Assembly (NCBI GenBank): GCA_964036195.1 | Contig: CAXIWS010000520.1 | Coordinates: 1 to 64,000 of the forward strand | DNA: 64,000 nucleotides | Direction of reading: 5' to 3' | Source of the DNA: Sphaerolaimus hirsutus | Taxonomy: Eukaryota > Nematoda > Chromadorea > Monhysterida > Sphaerolaimidae | Shown here: one piece after another, positions 11,506-22,700 of the stretch | Numbering within the stretch: the first letter of the stretch is position 1 | Layout of the letters: each line of letters begins with the position of its first letter | Notes under the pieces: model-generated | Database searches by the model: none | What the model was told of the DNA's origin: nothing | The model's input: the letters and a program-made list of their open reading frames with translations, nothing else | Made by a program: the position numbers and the translations under genes

Positions 11506-11613
11506 GCTTCATTTAAATATTATATTCAGATGCTGTAATTAAATTTTGTGGGTTCCACATTCACTCAACACATTTAACACGGTATGGGGGTTATTCAAGT
11601 GTACACTTATTGG

Positions 11614-11830
11614 CGCTGCACACACTAGTATAATAACGGTAAACTAGGAATTTGGTAAAGTCATTTTTCAGCTTTTGAGCGAATCTGAATTTACCGAAAT
11701 GAGCTGTTCGTCAACTACAGTTGACAGAGATCAAAAATAACACATTCCGGTAAACTCAGATGCGCTCAGAAGCTAAAAAATTATTTTACCAAATACTTAG
11801 TTTTCCGTTAGTAAACTAGTGTGTGCAGCG
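11614..11830. mobile_element. Fold-back element with GTTGAC core (family N)
   Basis: Palindrome with GCTGCACACACTAGT at the left and ACTAGTGTGTGCAGC at the right. The core is GTCAACTACAGTTGAC at about 11710-11726. The arms contain GAGCGAATCTGAATTTACCG and its mirror. Confidence 0.7.
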
Positions 11831-11929
11831 ACATTCAGTGTTTATTCAAGTGTTCAAGGATACACTAAGTGGGCAACAGGCTACACGGAATGCTATTATA
11901 ATTTAATCAATAGTCATGTGATAAATTGT

Positions 11930-12130
11930 GCCTGCGCACACTAGTTTTCACACCAAATTTCGAACACTCATAAATGAGCTTAGAACGCACTTGAGTTTTC
12001 TACTATGAGGTGGCCGTCAACTACAGTTGACGGATATTAAAAATGACTCATTGTGGAAAACTCAAATACGTTCAAAGCTCATTTATGAGTTCTCGAAATT
12101 TCGTGTGAAAACAGTAGTGTGCGCAGGGCC
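11930..12130. mobile_element. Fold-back element with GTTGAC core (family N)
   Basis: Left CTGCGCACACTAGTTTTCAC is mirrored by GTGAAAACAGTAGTGTGCGCAG at the right. The core GTCAACTACAGTTGACGG at about 12016 is identical to that of the neighbouring palindrome. It lies only 100 bp from that element. Confidence 0.7.
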
Positions 12131-12176
12131 ATTGTGTCAGTGGAAGTGATGTAAATATTCTGATGAAAAATCAATG

Positions 12177-12421
12177 TACCGTATTTCCTCGAATTACCCC
12201 CCGGGGGTTTATTTTTTCAGAGTTAAAATTTTGAGAGATAAACGTGAAAAATGCAACAATAACCACCATTTATTAGTTTTTACAGCCTTATATAAGGATG
12301 TAGATGGTATAAACGATGTTCTAACGTAACACAGTAAGTGTTTTGAACGTCTGTTATGCATTTCCCAGACCACAAATTCATAGTGCCCATTTTGAGGGGG
12401 GTATTTCGAGGAAATACGGTA
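12177..12421. mobile_element. TACCGTATTT-family MITE
   Basis: Perfect inverted ends TACCGTATTTCCTCGAA and TTTCGAGGAAATACGGTA, with CCCCCGGGGG next to the left end and GGGGGGTATTTCGAGG at the right. The interior CGTGAAAAATGCAAC is shared with the longer copies at 33474 and 41791. Confidence 0.8.
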
Positions 12422-12533
12422 TGTTGTGTTCTATTCAAATGGAAAATGGTAGAGCATAATCAGCATAAATACGATACTATTGGGTTTCACCAATGGTTTC
12501 ACTGTGGGTAATTTAGCGCAAATGTGTCATGTC

Positions 12534-13826
12534 TAGTGATGGAATGGCGCCATGGCGCTGGCGCCATTTGAGGGCGCCAAAGGGCGCCGCGCCATGGCGC
12601 CATTGGCGCTTGGCGCCTGGCGCCCACTTTCTGAAAGGCGCCATGGCGCCCTTGGCGCTTGGCGCCCTTTCTCCGTGGCGCCATTGGCGCCTGGCGCCCT
12701 GCCCTAAAAGGGCGCCAAAATGGCGCCAGCATGGTTTCAAGGTGAGTGCTGCGTGAATGAATAAAAAAGAACAAAACGGGTCTGTGAATGATCAAAATTC
12801 ACTGGAAAATAGACAAAGTGGTGTGAGTGGATGTATATGTTTCATCCAATTTTTATGAGATGCGTGTAACGGATCAGAAGCTGAGCATGATAGACCGGTG
12901 AACTTGCAAACTCGTAAATCAACGGATTGAAATTATCAAAATTCCGTTGTCGTCCGCTTCAAGAAAACATATATTGGAAAATCTATTTGATGTGCATTCA
13001 TTGTTTTGTCGAATGAGAATTTTCAAATACCGCAAATCCTCGAATAAGACCCCCCCTCGAATAACTCCCCCCCTTGAATAAGTCCCCCCTGCTGGCGGGG
13101 TGAGGAAAAAATATCTCCCCCCTTGAATAACTCCCCCCTCTTAAAAACTCCTCCCTCGGATGAAAAGAATACAATACAAAGCTATAAAAGAATAGTAGCC
13201 TATGACAGCGACAGCAGATACATAATGTGTATGCAGTGTATACACATTGTTTTGTTGTTATTGGACGGTGAAATACCTGAATTTAACGAGGTTACATACT
13301 GCATCCATACAATGAATTAAGTCCAAGTTTCCTGAGGAAATAATAACTCCCCCCCCCTCGAATAACTCCCCGCTTGAATAACTCCCCCCTCCAAAACGTC
13401 TGAGGAAAAAATAACTCCCCTGGGGTCTTTTTCGAGGATTTAGGGTAAGTGTTTGAATTGAATATCACGTGTGAGTACGGTTTTTGCACAAAAGGTTGTT
13501 GCTAGTCTCATTTTTGCTGATTACATCCTGGAGAACATGAATAAAGAAGTGAATGTGTGCACTACAGTGCTGGAGAAGCTTTTTTAGCACACGCAGGGTA
13601 TTCTACTCGCTTTTTATTCTGGCGCCATTGGCGCCTGGCGCCCTTCTTTTTAATTGGCGCCATGGCGCCCTCTTTCCGTGGCGCCTGGCGCCCACTTTCC
13701 GAATGGCGCCATGGCGCTTGGCGCCCTTTTTCTGTGGCGCCCTTGGCGCTTGGCGCCCAGTTTCCGAATGGCGCCATGCCGCCATTGGCGCCTGGCGCCC
13801 TTTTTTCTGGCGCTTTTCCATCACTA
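12534..13826. mobile_element. hAT-like element with GGCGCC arrays, copy C1
   Basis: Ends TAGTGATGGAATGGCGCC and, inverted, TTTTCCATCACTA, flanked by the perfect 8-bp duplication GTCATGTC (12526-12533 and 13827-13834). Both arms are arrays of GGCGCCATGGCGC and GGCGCCTGGCGCC. The middle is about 850 bp of unique sequence, nearly identical to copy C2 (50913-51826) apart from a TACCG-family insertion at 13028-13447. The Ala/Arg/Trp-rich open frames over the arrays are a by-product of the motif. Confidence 0.9.
13028..13447. mobile_element. TACCG-family MITE nested in C1
   Basis: Ends TACCGCAAATCCTCGAATAAG and, inverted, TTTTTCGAGGATTTAGGGTA. The interior has several CCCCCC runs and GAATAACTCCCCCC units. 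Copy C2 lacks the insertion and reads TTTTCAAAGTGTTTG at this point, so C2 serves as the empty site. Confidence 0.85.
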
Positions 13827-13834
13827 GTCATGTC

Positions 13835-14907
13835 ACTTTATTCATCAAATTATTGTAGCATTCTAGGCAAAGCATGTGGTTCACTTAATTTTATACTTAT
13901 TTTTGATTTCTACAAGACAGAAGTGAGGCTTTGGTATCAGAATTTGAAAACCCTTACTTTTGCTCAATTTTGATTTTGACGGCTGGGGATTCATGACTGG
14001 ATTTTAATTTATCGGAATCAGACCGGATAATCCCGACATCCCGATTAGTGTTCCAAAAATGGTTCTTTCAGAAAATATAATCTCGAAAAATTATCAAAAA
14101 TTAAAAAAATTGTTGAATCTTTCTGAAAAAGACGCTGAGAAAATATCAATAAATACAAATTGTTTTCCATACTTACATCCTTCTAATAAAACAAGTAAAA
14201 TAAAATCTTCAAAAAAAACTGAAGAAAAAACACTCTTTTGTTTCCTCAAATTTATTCAAAATATCACAAATCCCCCCAAAAAGCACAAATCCCTCTTCAA
14301 ATCGGGTCCACTTCCCAACGCTATCACATGAACTAGGTAAAGTGCGGTCGAAGTATCTTCAATTCAACTGCACTCTTGCGCTCGTCTTGGCAGCGAAAAT
14401 CCCAAAGGGATACCGGCTACGATGCGCATTGGCGGGAAATGGTCGATTTTGTGAAAAAAAGTGAAAGGTTGCGTTTGAAGTTGCAGATTTACACGCAACT
14501 TTGTGAAGGTGTAGAGCAGTTTTAAGGGTGAATGTGAATAGTATTTAGAGTAGGGAGAAAAAAACGTTTTGATATTGAAAAAGTTCAAGACCGATATTCG
14601 ATATCGATATTGCTTCAGAATTTTCAGGTGTTTGAAAAGGAATTCAGGTATTTGATTTAAATATCGCCCCGACCCCAAAATTGCCATAGGGAAGTTGAAA
14701 ACTGTCAATATCGACACGAAAACTGTCAATATTAAATATCAACAATCGAATCGACAAAAATCGTCTAAATTTCCCTATCAACATAAAAAAAATCAAACAT
14801 CAAACTTGAGAAGCAACACATAATCAACCAGAGAAACCAGTTGCAAAAACGTGTACGCGCAAATTCTGCACCCATGCGCCAGCTTGCAGCGCAGCACAAC
14901 AGGCAAA
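13835..14907. other. Region without a recognisable gene; O-like low-complexity tract
   Basis: 13835-14035 shows nothing. 14036-14330 has AAAATATAATCTC, TCTGAAAAAGACGCTGAG and related blocks, like the TAGCATTG family at 50047 and 51976. 14570-14760 has scattered TTCGATATCGATATT units resembling decayed family-D arrays. Confidence 0.35.
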
Positions 14908-15414
14908 CAGAGTTGTTAAAAAGTACCCAACTTATTTTAAATTACAGATAAACGTAAAGTATTCCTTTTTACGCACCGCTGAGTACAGAAAACGTGGAGT
15001 AAATTTTCTTAATTTTATTAGTAAAATGAGGAAAATACTTCGTTTCACGGAAAACGTAAAAGTATTTAAGTCTTTTTGCAAGAAATTTTTTCCACCATTT
15101 TAACCTTCAAATTGAATATTTCATGCGCTTTTTGTCTATTTTCAGCTAGTTCTCGCTATGTATACACTCACATCGGCATTTTTGTCTACGTTACCCCATT
15201 TTTAGCGTTTTCTTCCAATTTTCCCTTTCTGTCTTGAAAGAGCCTAAATAAAAGCCTATCTAAACTACGTTTTCAGCACTCTAAGTACTGTCAAAAAGTA
15301 TACATAAAAGTGAGTACATGTACTTTTTCAGTGGAAATGTAACTCGAGTACTTGTACACAGTACTCGAGTATACGTATTTTCGTAGAAAACGTAAATACG
15401 TTTTAACAACTATG
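14908..15414. mobile_element. hAT-like element with AAACGTAAAGTA motif, copy Q1
   Basis: Ends CAGAGTTGTTAAAAAG and, inverted, TTTTAACAACTATG. The flanks CAGGCAAA and TAGGCAAC match at 6 of 8 positions. Arms repeat AAACGTAAAGTATT and GAGTACTTGTACACAGTACT. It shares its terminal sequence with the elements at 43009, 57324 and 62487. Confidence 0.7.
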
Positions 15415-15623
15415 TAGGCAACACGGTAAAGGGGGGGGCAGCGGAAATTTCATACCGCCGCGCATGACATTTGGGCAAGCTTCCATCTATTTCTTGCGAA
15501 TGTGCATGCAAAATAAATAGGAGCCAAGATTGAATTGTAGGTGGATTTACATATATAAGAAAGTACTCTGGTTGCGGCGTTTTAATGCCGCTGTTTGAAA
15601 GTGAATGTTTGACTTTTGACTGT

Positions 15624-15875
15624 TTGGGCCTCCATTCGCTAGTTGACATCGCAAATTTTTGTCAACTGAATGCCAACTTATGTCAACTAAATAATACAAA
15701 TTTTAAGGCACACACTTTTTTGAGTGTATTTTTTAATCACACTTAACAGAAACAATGAAAACTTAGGGTCACTATTAATTAATTATGCTCTAACACAAAG
15801 GAAAGTTGAAATCACATTATTAACCCAAATTGAGTTGACATGAAATCAGTTGACGTCCAGCTAGTGGGGGCCCTT
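15624..15875. mobile_element. CTAGTTGACAT-ended element
   Basis: CGCTAGTTGACATCGC at the left pairs with GTTGACGTCCAGCTAG at the right, and TTTTTGTCAACTG and AGTTGACATGAAATC lie just inside. Similar termini occur at 20340-20545 and 32880-34703. No duplication was identified. Confidence 0.5.
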
Positions 15876-16193
15876 TGTGAATTATTCAGTGGGATATTCT
15901 AGATTTTGTCGTGTTTCAAATCTTGTTTGGTACTTTTTATTCGAAATTGTTTGTTTAAGAGTTGGGAATCCTACAAAACAATTCAACATTGAATGTGAAC
16001 AAACAAAATAACAAACAACCAGTTATCATCACACGATACATTTCCATTTCATGATATCCTAAATACAAAATGGGTTGTATGACCTTCGATATTTTTTCAC
16101 AAAAGATCAACTTTCTGAATACGATTTTCAATTTGAAAAAGTGTCTAAAAAGCGATATTTTGTACGATATCCAAGTGATATCGATGATATTAT

Positions 16194-16508
16194 TACCGTA
16201 TTTGCTTGAATAGTTCACCCTGGAATAATTCTCCCCTCGAATAATCAACCCCCCCTGTAAGACAAGTGAGGAAAAAATAATACCCCCTTGAATAATCCCC
16301 CCGCAAGAGATTTGATCAATTTGTTGTGCCCTTTTTTGGCCGTAAAATGGCCCGTTATTGTGTTAATAAAGCATATTTCGTGAAATGAGTTGATAGAAAC
16401 ATGCTTGAAAAATTTGACGAAAAAATAATTCCCGCCTCGAATTGTTCCCCTCAAAAAAGTCCGACGATATAATAGTTCTCCAGGATACTTACTCAAGCAA
16501 ATACGGTA
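16194..16508. mobile_element. TACCGTATTT-family MITE just downstream of SAE1
   Basis: Inverted ends TACCGTATTTGCTTGAA and TACTCAAGCAAATACGGTA, with CCCCTCGAATAATCAACCCC-type interior. It lies 100 bp beyond the SAE1 stop codon and may fall within the 3' untranslated region or the polyadenylation zone. No AATAAA is visible between. Confidence 0.75.
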
Positions 16509-16608
16509 TCTCAAAATATCAAATATCAAGTTATCAATACCTTTACAACCCTACCACAAGAACGAAATCACCGACACCGCAAAATTTCACCCTAAAAATT
16601 GAAAAATT

Positions 16609-16710
16609 TCAATTAAGCGCCGGCGGCAAGCGACACACGCGTCCACTAGTTGATTCGGTCCCGTCATAGAAAAACGCATTTTCTAATGGCTTGTCTTGTT
16701 GTGACACCGC
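16609..16710 (-). CDS. SAE1: SAE1 exon 9
   Basis: Acceptor TTTTTTAG at 16711. Encodes AVSQQDKPLENAFFYDGTES and a short basic tail ending PPALN before TGA. FFYDG corresponds to the FFFFDG stretch near the C-terminus of SAE1. Confidence 0.92.
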   Translation of the reverse strand, partial: AVSQQDKPLENAFFYDGTESTSGRVCRLPPALN

Positions 16711-19700
16711 CTAAAAAATTTGGCTTATGTACATTCTGAAAGCGACAAAAGTGTGCCGAAATAAAGTGACTCACCTTTATAATTTCCTGCGCTAAAATGC
16801 CTCCAATTATAGCGCAGACCGGACTTAGCTCCCCCTGACAATACCTGTGGAAATGGAAAAAAATTGGATGCCAAAACTGATGAAAATAGTTTCAAATTTC
16901 AAAAAGTGGAATTTTTTCAATCGACCTAATAATTTTCGCCCGAAAATATACATAGCCGAAAAATACAATCATACCCGTTTCTAATAAGAAAAAAAGTCAA
17001 ACAGACGTGACGAAGTGCTCTGGTCCGAATGCAATATCTTTTGGTTGCAAATGACACTGTTCTATGCCGTCAGCCCAAATTTGGTTAAAAGTGTCCGTAT
17101 CTTCGGGTGTTGGCAGCTTGCCAAAAGCGGATTTGTAGCGCGCCAGAGCTGCAAAGAAACTTTATGTAATCATGAACAGTTCACTCTGGATTATTACTTG
17201 CAAGTAGTCTTCCCTTTGGCACCCATTTCAGATGCAATGGAGGCACCTAATTATAAAAGTCGATAAGTTCAAAAACATAGACTTTGCGCAAAATGCACTT
17301 GGACCGAAAAAGGATGTCGTTAACCAAGTGGACTTTTTGACTTGTTGTCCAAAACACAATTTCTGAAATCAGCATCCACGATGGACATTCGACTTTCTTT
17401 CTTCGATTTTTCTCCACAAAAAGACCCCGGCAAAACAGAACTTATCGACTTAAATCGACTCAAATAAGCAACAGATCAAACTATTTATCTATAGCAATTT
17501 ATGATCTCGCAATTTAAATATATAAAATGCTGGCCAAATAATGGTTTGATGTCCCAGCTCGACTAACAAACATACAAAACAACAAACGAACCTTTTATCG
17601 CGTGATAAACGGGTGGGACGACTTTTTTGCAAGCATTTGTGTCGATTTTGCTGCTCCACGTTTTGCGGAATGCTTCTTTATACGATGGAAAAGACATCGT
17701 CTGCGTGTTATTTCGAATATATAAAATTGCAAACATATTTTTTTTAAATCAAAAATGACGAGTGTAGTAAAATTTGGTCGGTGTAGACGTAGAATTGAAT
17801 GGAATAAGATGTTTAGTGAGCAGTCATAGACAGTCAAAACACAGCACATGGTATAACTAAGCCGCATGTCGAATGCGGCCCGCATCATATGAAGGGTGTG
17901 CTTCTAAAAGTACCGATCTACAAAAAAACGATTTTGAGATAATCGCAATTGAAAGTTTGGAGTATGCAATACCCATACATGGGTATTGGATATGGGAATT
18001 TTGGGTATGGGTATTTCGGCCTTATTGTTGGGTATCAACATGCATGGGTATAATCATTGATTATACACATAACACTAGCTAAATACAATTTAGTGAATTA
18101 TATTTTTGTAGTACAGAAAATTTTAAAGGAACAAATTGGTAATAGCATGTAGATCGGTATTTTTTAAAGCACAAAATCAGACAGCTGTAGATCGGTACTT
18201 TTACCCATAATAAAAAGCACAAAATGAGTTTTTGCTGAATCGGACGCCGATCTGACATCGGTACTTTTAGAAGCACAAAAAATAATGTGCAGATCGGTAC
18301 ATTTAAAAGAACAATTTTGAAAAAAGTGTGTAGATCGGTACTTTTAAAGACACAAAAGCTGAAAAAGCTTGTAGATCGGTACTTTTAAAATTTCAAAAAC
18401 CGTATTTTGCTATTTTTTTTTGCTTTTTTCGACCCCCCATATCTCAAAATTGAATTTCGCACCCCCCACATATTTTATATATTTTTGAAGTGCATGTTTA
18501 TGGGAACCCCAAAAATGGTCCTAACTCAAATTTGAAAAATTTGTAGATCGGTACTTTTAGAAGCACACCCTTCATATGCAACAGCTGCAAATTTTCGATA
18601 TCAACATTCTAAATACAGTAAAAACACTTTGTATCCGATAGCTATTGACAATGCAACCACAAAAACTTCAAAATTCAAAACAAATTTCCCCCACCAAAAA
18701 ACCGAACGCTTTTCAAGTGCGAAATCTCTTCAGCCACAGCCTCATTTCTCTCAGCCATTTTCCTTCTTTTCTCAGCGGGCCCGTCCAATTGTATAGCAGA
18801 GTCCGCGTCGGTGCCGTCGTTCAGTTCCAACTCGGAGCCCCTGGTCGCGTCCGGCTTCGTTTTCGAGTCGTTCGACGATGTGTTACCGGTGGAGCTCCTG
18901 TGTTTACGGTGGAATTGTGCGAATTAATTACGATCTTTGGTTAGCATTAGGGTTCAAACGATATATCGTATCGAATATCGAATATCGGATATCGACCATT
19001 TTTTTATATCGAATATCGATATCGAAAATTTTGAAAAAATATCGAATATCGATATCGAAAATTTTGAAAAAATATCGAATATCGATATCGAAAATTTTGA
19101 AAAAATATCGAATATCGATATCGAATATCGACCATTTTTTCGATATATCGAACCTGTATTGTGTCCCCAAATTTACTTTTCATTTTCATTTTGAGATGTT
19201 TATGGTTGATCTGATGTGCTTATAGTATTGTATTTGATGAGTAAAAGTACAGTATTTATAATGTCATTGTTGTTGGAGTGCCTAAATTTGAAGCCAGAAA
19301 ACGCTGATATACTTTTTTTGCAACATGCCCTTAAGCAATTAGGTTAGGATGAACTGTAATATCTACCAATTGTCATTTGTCTGATACACTTTGATTCATC
19401 ATGCTTTTCTTCTATTTTCTACCATTGAGTGATGTAAAGCTTGTTAAAATAACTTGTACCATTCAAATTTCAGTAAAGAGATGATTAAACATGTGTGCAA
19501 CCAGATGAAAATACAATATGCCACTTGAAATATGCCTTGCTATACCAAAAGCATATCGCAATATCGAATATCGAAATATTGAATATCGAATATCGACCAT
19601 GTTTCAATATCGAAAATCGAATATCGATATCGAGGTTCCATATCGTATCGATATCGAATATCGAGTTTCAGAAAAAAATATCGAATATCAATATCGAAAA

Positions 19701-22700
19701 TTTTGAAAAAATATCGAATATCGATATCGAATATCGACCATTTTTTCGATATATCGAACCTGTATTGTGTCCCCAAATTTACTTTTCATTTTCATTTTGA
19801 GATGTTTATGGTTGATCTGATGTGCTTATAGTATTGTATTTGATGAGTAAAAGTACAGTATTTATAATGTCATTGTTGTTGGAGTGCCTAAATTTGAAGC
19901 CAGAAAACGCTGATATACTTTTTTTGCAACATGCCCTTAAGCAATTAGGTTAGGATGAACTGTAATATCTACCAATTGTCATTTGTCTGATACACTTTGA
20001 TTCATCATGCTTTTCTTCTATTTTCTACCATTGAGTGATGTAAAGCTTGTTAAAATAACTTGTACCATTCAAATTTCAGTAAAGAGATGATTAAACATGT
20101 GTGCAACCAGATGAAAATACAATATGCCACTTGAAATATGCCTTGCTATACCAAAAGCATATCGCAATATCGAATATCGAAATATTGAATATCGAATATC
20201 GACCATGTTTCAATATCGAAAATCGAATATCGATATCGAGGTTCCATATCGTATCGATATCGAATATCGAGTTTCAGAAAAAAATATCGAATATCGATAT
20301 CGAAAAGTCATATCGTTTGAACCCTAGTTAGCATGGGTATACACACACTAGTTGACATCAAAATTAGTGTCAAGTAAATTTTCCTCAATTATGTGATTTC
20401 AACTCTCCTGTGATAGAGCATAGTTAATTTGATAACGTGACACTTGATTTTCATTGTTTGTGTGCTGCGTGATGTTTTAATTTTTTGTGTTATTTAGTTG
20501 AAATTCAGTTGACATTTATTTGCGATGTAAACTAGTGTGTGAGCCCCATGAAAGGATAAACGAAAAATTAGTGTATACGAAGGTGTGGAATTCTAATGTA
20601 TTGTTTAAAAAAGTCACTCAAAAATGTAATTATCTCGAGTCATTTGTGCAATTAACATGCGGCCCAATTTTTCCGCAGCTAACCGGTGTTTTTCCTTGTT
20701 CCAATCACTTTTCCCAGAGAGATAAATACATATTAGGTTGATTACCCATGGACCCCACCCATAGCCGGAATCGAGGGTGGCATTTTAGGGGGGGGGTCTC
20801 CAAAGTTTCGTGCCATCCCACTCTGGTGTACGTCGGCCGATTAAGATGCCCTTCGAGTATGTTGGGGTTTGGGGTCGGGGCTAAGACCAAATTTTTTTGT
20901 TTCCTCGAATAATCCCCCAGTCTCGAGATAAGGGGTGTCTATAAAAACATGGTCATTTTGCATTGCCGATATGACCTATTGACTTCGAAGCTCAAGAACT
21001 CGGACATTTCTAGGCCGATTTGTACCATTCAACACTGTAAATGATCGCGACAACCTGTAGATTCCATTTCCATGGTCGGCTTAGCGATGTCTATATTTCT
21101 TATGCCGATTTGACCCGGTTTTAAAACAAAATTTTTCTGAACATGCTATCGTATACGTTAGACAACGACAATTCATATAAAACAAAAAATGAGTTCAATA
21201 TCTTGTTCCGATCAAAAGTTATGGCACTTAAAACTTTCTCCTCCCAACCACATAAAACACGGCATGGAGAACGATATATGCAACTTCAAAACTCCATATC
21301 TCTATCATTTCTCAGCCGATTTTCACCAATGAACACTTCAAATGATCAGAAAAACCTGAAGATACCATTCCTATGTTCAGGTTATCTCTATGCATTCTCA
21401 TAACGATAATTTCATACAAAAGTTCACATTATATGATTGTATAGGAAAACTAAAAGAAGAAACAGATAATCTGAGCATAGAAATGATATCATCAGGATCC
21501 CTGAAAATATGGCTGCGATAGAATCACTCGTTCTCAAGTTATTTATGCAAACACAAAAAAATTCGCTTTACTGCCACCTTGCTTTACAACCAATTACGCA
21601 AGCGACTGCAGATTTCCTTATCGGTAATGCGGTTTGTGGTGCGCAAGCACGCATTTTGGCATGCCGCTGCGAATAAAAAGAGATGAAAAACTGAAAAAAC
21701 AATCCCAATCCCGACCCGGGTCCTGAAAAGTGAATCCCGTTTGAAACCTATCACGGGGTGGTGGTAAAGTGACAATACGCGTTTGCATGAATAACTTGAG
21801 AATGAGTAGAGCTATCGCAGCCATATCTTCAGGGCTTCTTTCCTATTTAGTTGTTAATGTTGACCTAAAATTTGACGTTGATCCGACTACCCAGTGACAA
21901 GTTATTCGAAAGTTTATGGGGTCCGTATAAATTGCCGCACCCTGTATATATGACAGCATGTTCAGAAAAATTTCTTTTTCGTGCTTGAAAACCGGGTCAC
22001 ATCACTCAGCCGACCATGAAAATCAAATCTACAGGTTGTTGCGATCATTTTAAGTTTTGAACGGTCCAAATCGTCCCAGAAATGGCCGAGATTTTGATCT
22101 CCAAATTCGATCGACAAGATCGGCCATGTAAAATGACCCTGTTTTTATAGACACCCTTTATCTCGGGACCGGGGGATTATTCGAGAAAACAAAAAATTTG
22201 GTTGTAGCCACCAGGGACGTATCCAGGATTTTTGAGCGGGGGGGGGCGCTGCTTGTTTACGGGGGCCGGCGAACGGGGGGGGGCTCAGCCCCCCCCTCAA
22301 TTTTTCCCTATATAGGGACGGAAAAGCGTTTTGGCGCTAGCGCCATACAAAGCCGCCACGCCATGGCGCTATTGGCGTTGGCGCCAGCGCCAGGAACCGC
22401 TTTATATGTGTTTAAATATGCATACATAGGCAGCGAAAATCGCAAAAGTGTGTTCATTTACAAGGACATTTGTTAACAGGGATCGATCTGCTGAAAATAA
22501 AATGCATGGGGAAGAAATTGCGCGCTTGCGCGCAAAATATTTAAGGAACAACGAAAAATATGTAGGAAAAGTGGCATTTTCCCGGACTTTTTAGGTTCCA
22601 CCCCGAGAAGGGGGGGGGGCTGCAGCCCCCCCCCCCCCCCGCCCCCCCCCCCTGGATACGTCCTTGGTAGCCACGACCCCAAACCCCAACGTCAAAATCG

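Noticed and set aside
12499-13973. Ala/Arg/Trp-rich open frames (WRHGAFQKV, MAPWRWRHLR and others), also at 50893-51867 and 32239-32555
   Set aside because: They read through GGCGCC arrays of family C in every frame. The peptide pattern mirrors the DNA motif.
18960-20320. CRISPR-like array of repeated ATCGAATATCGAT units
   Set aside because: Units are contiguous or irregularly spaced without unique spacers, and lie within an element bounded by an 8-bp duplication in an intron-bearing animal genome.
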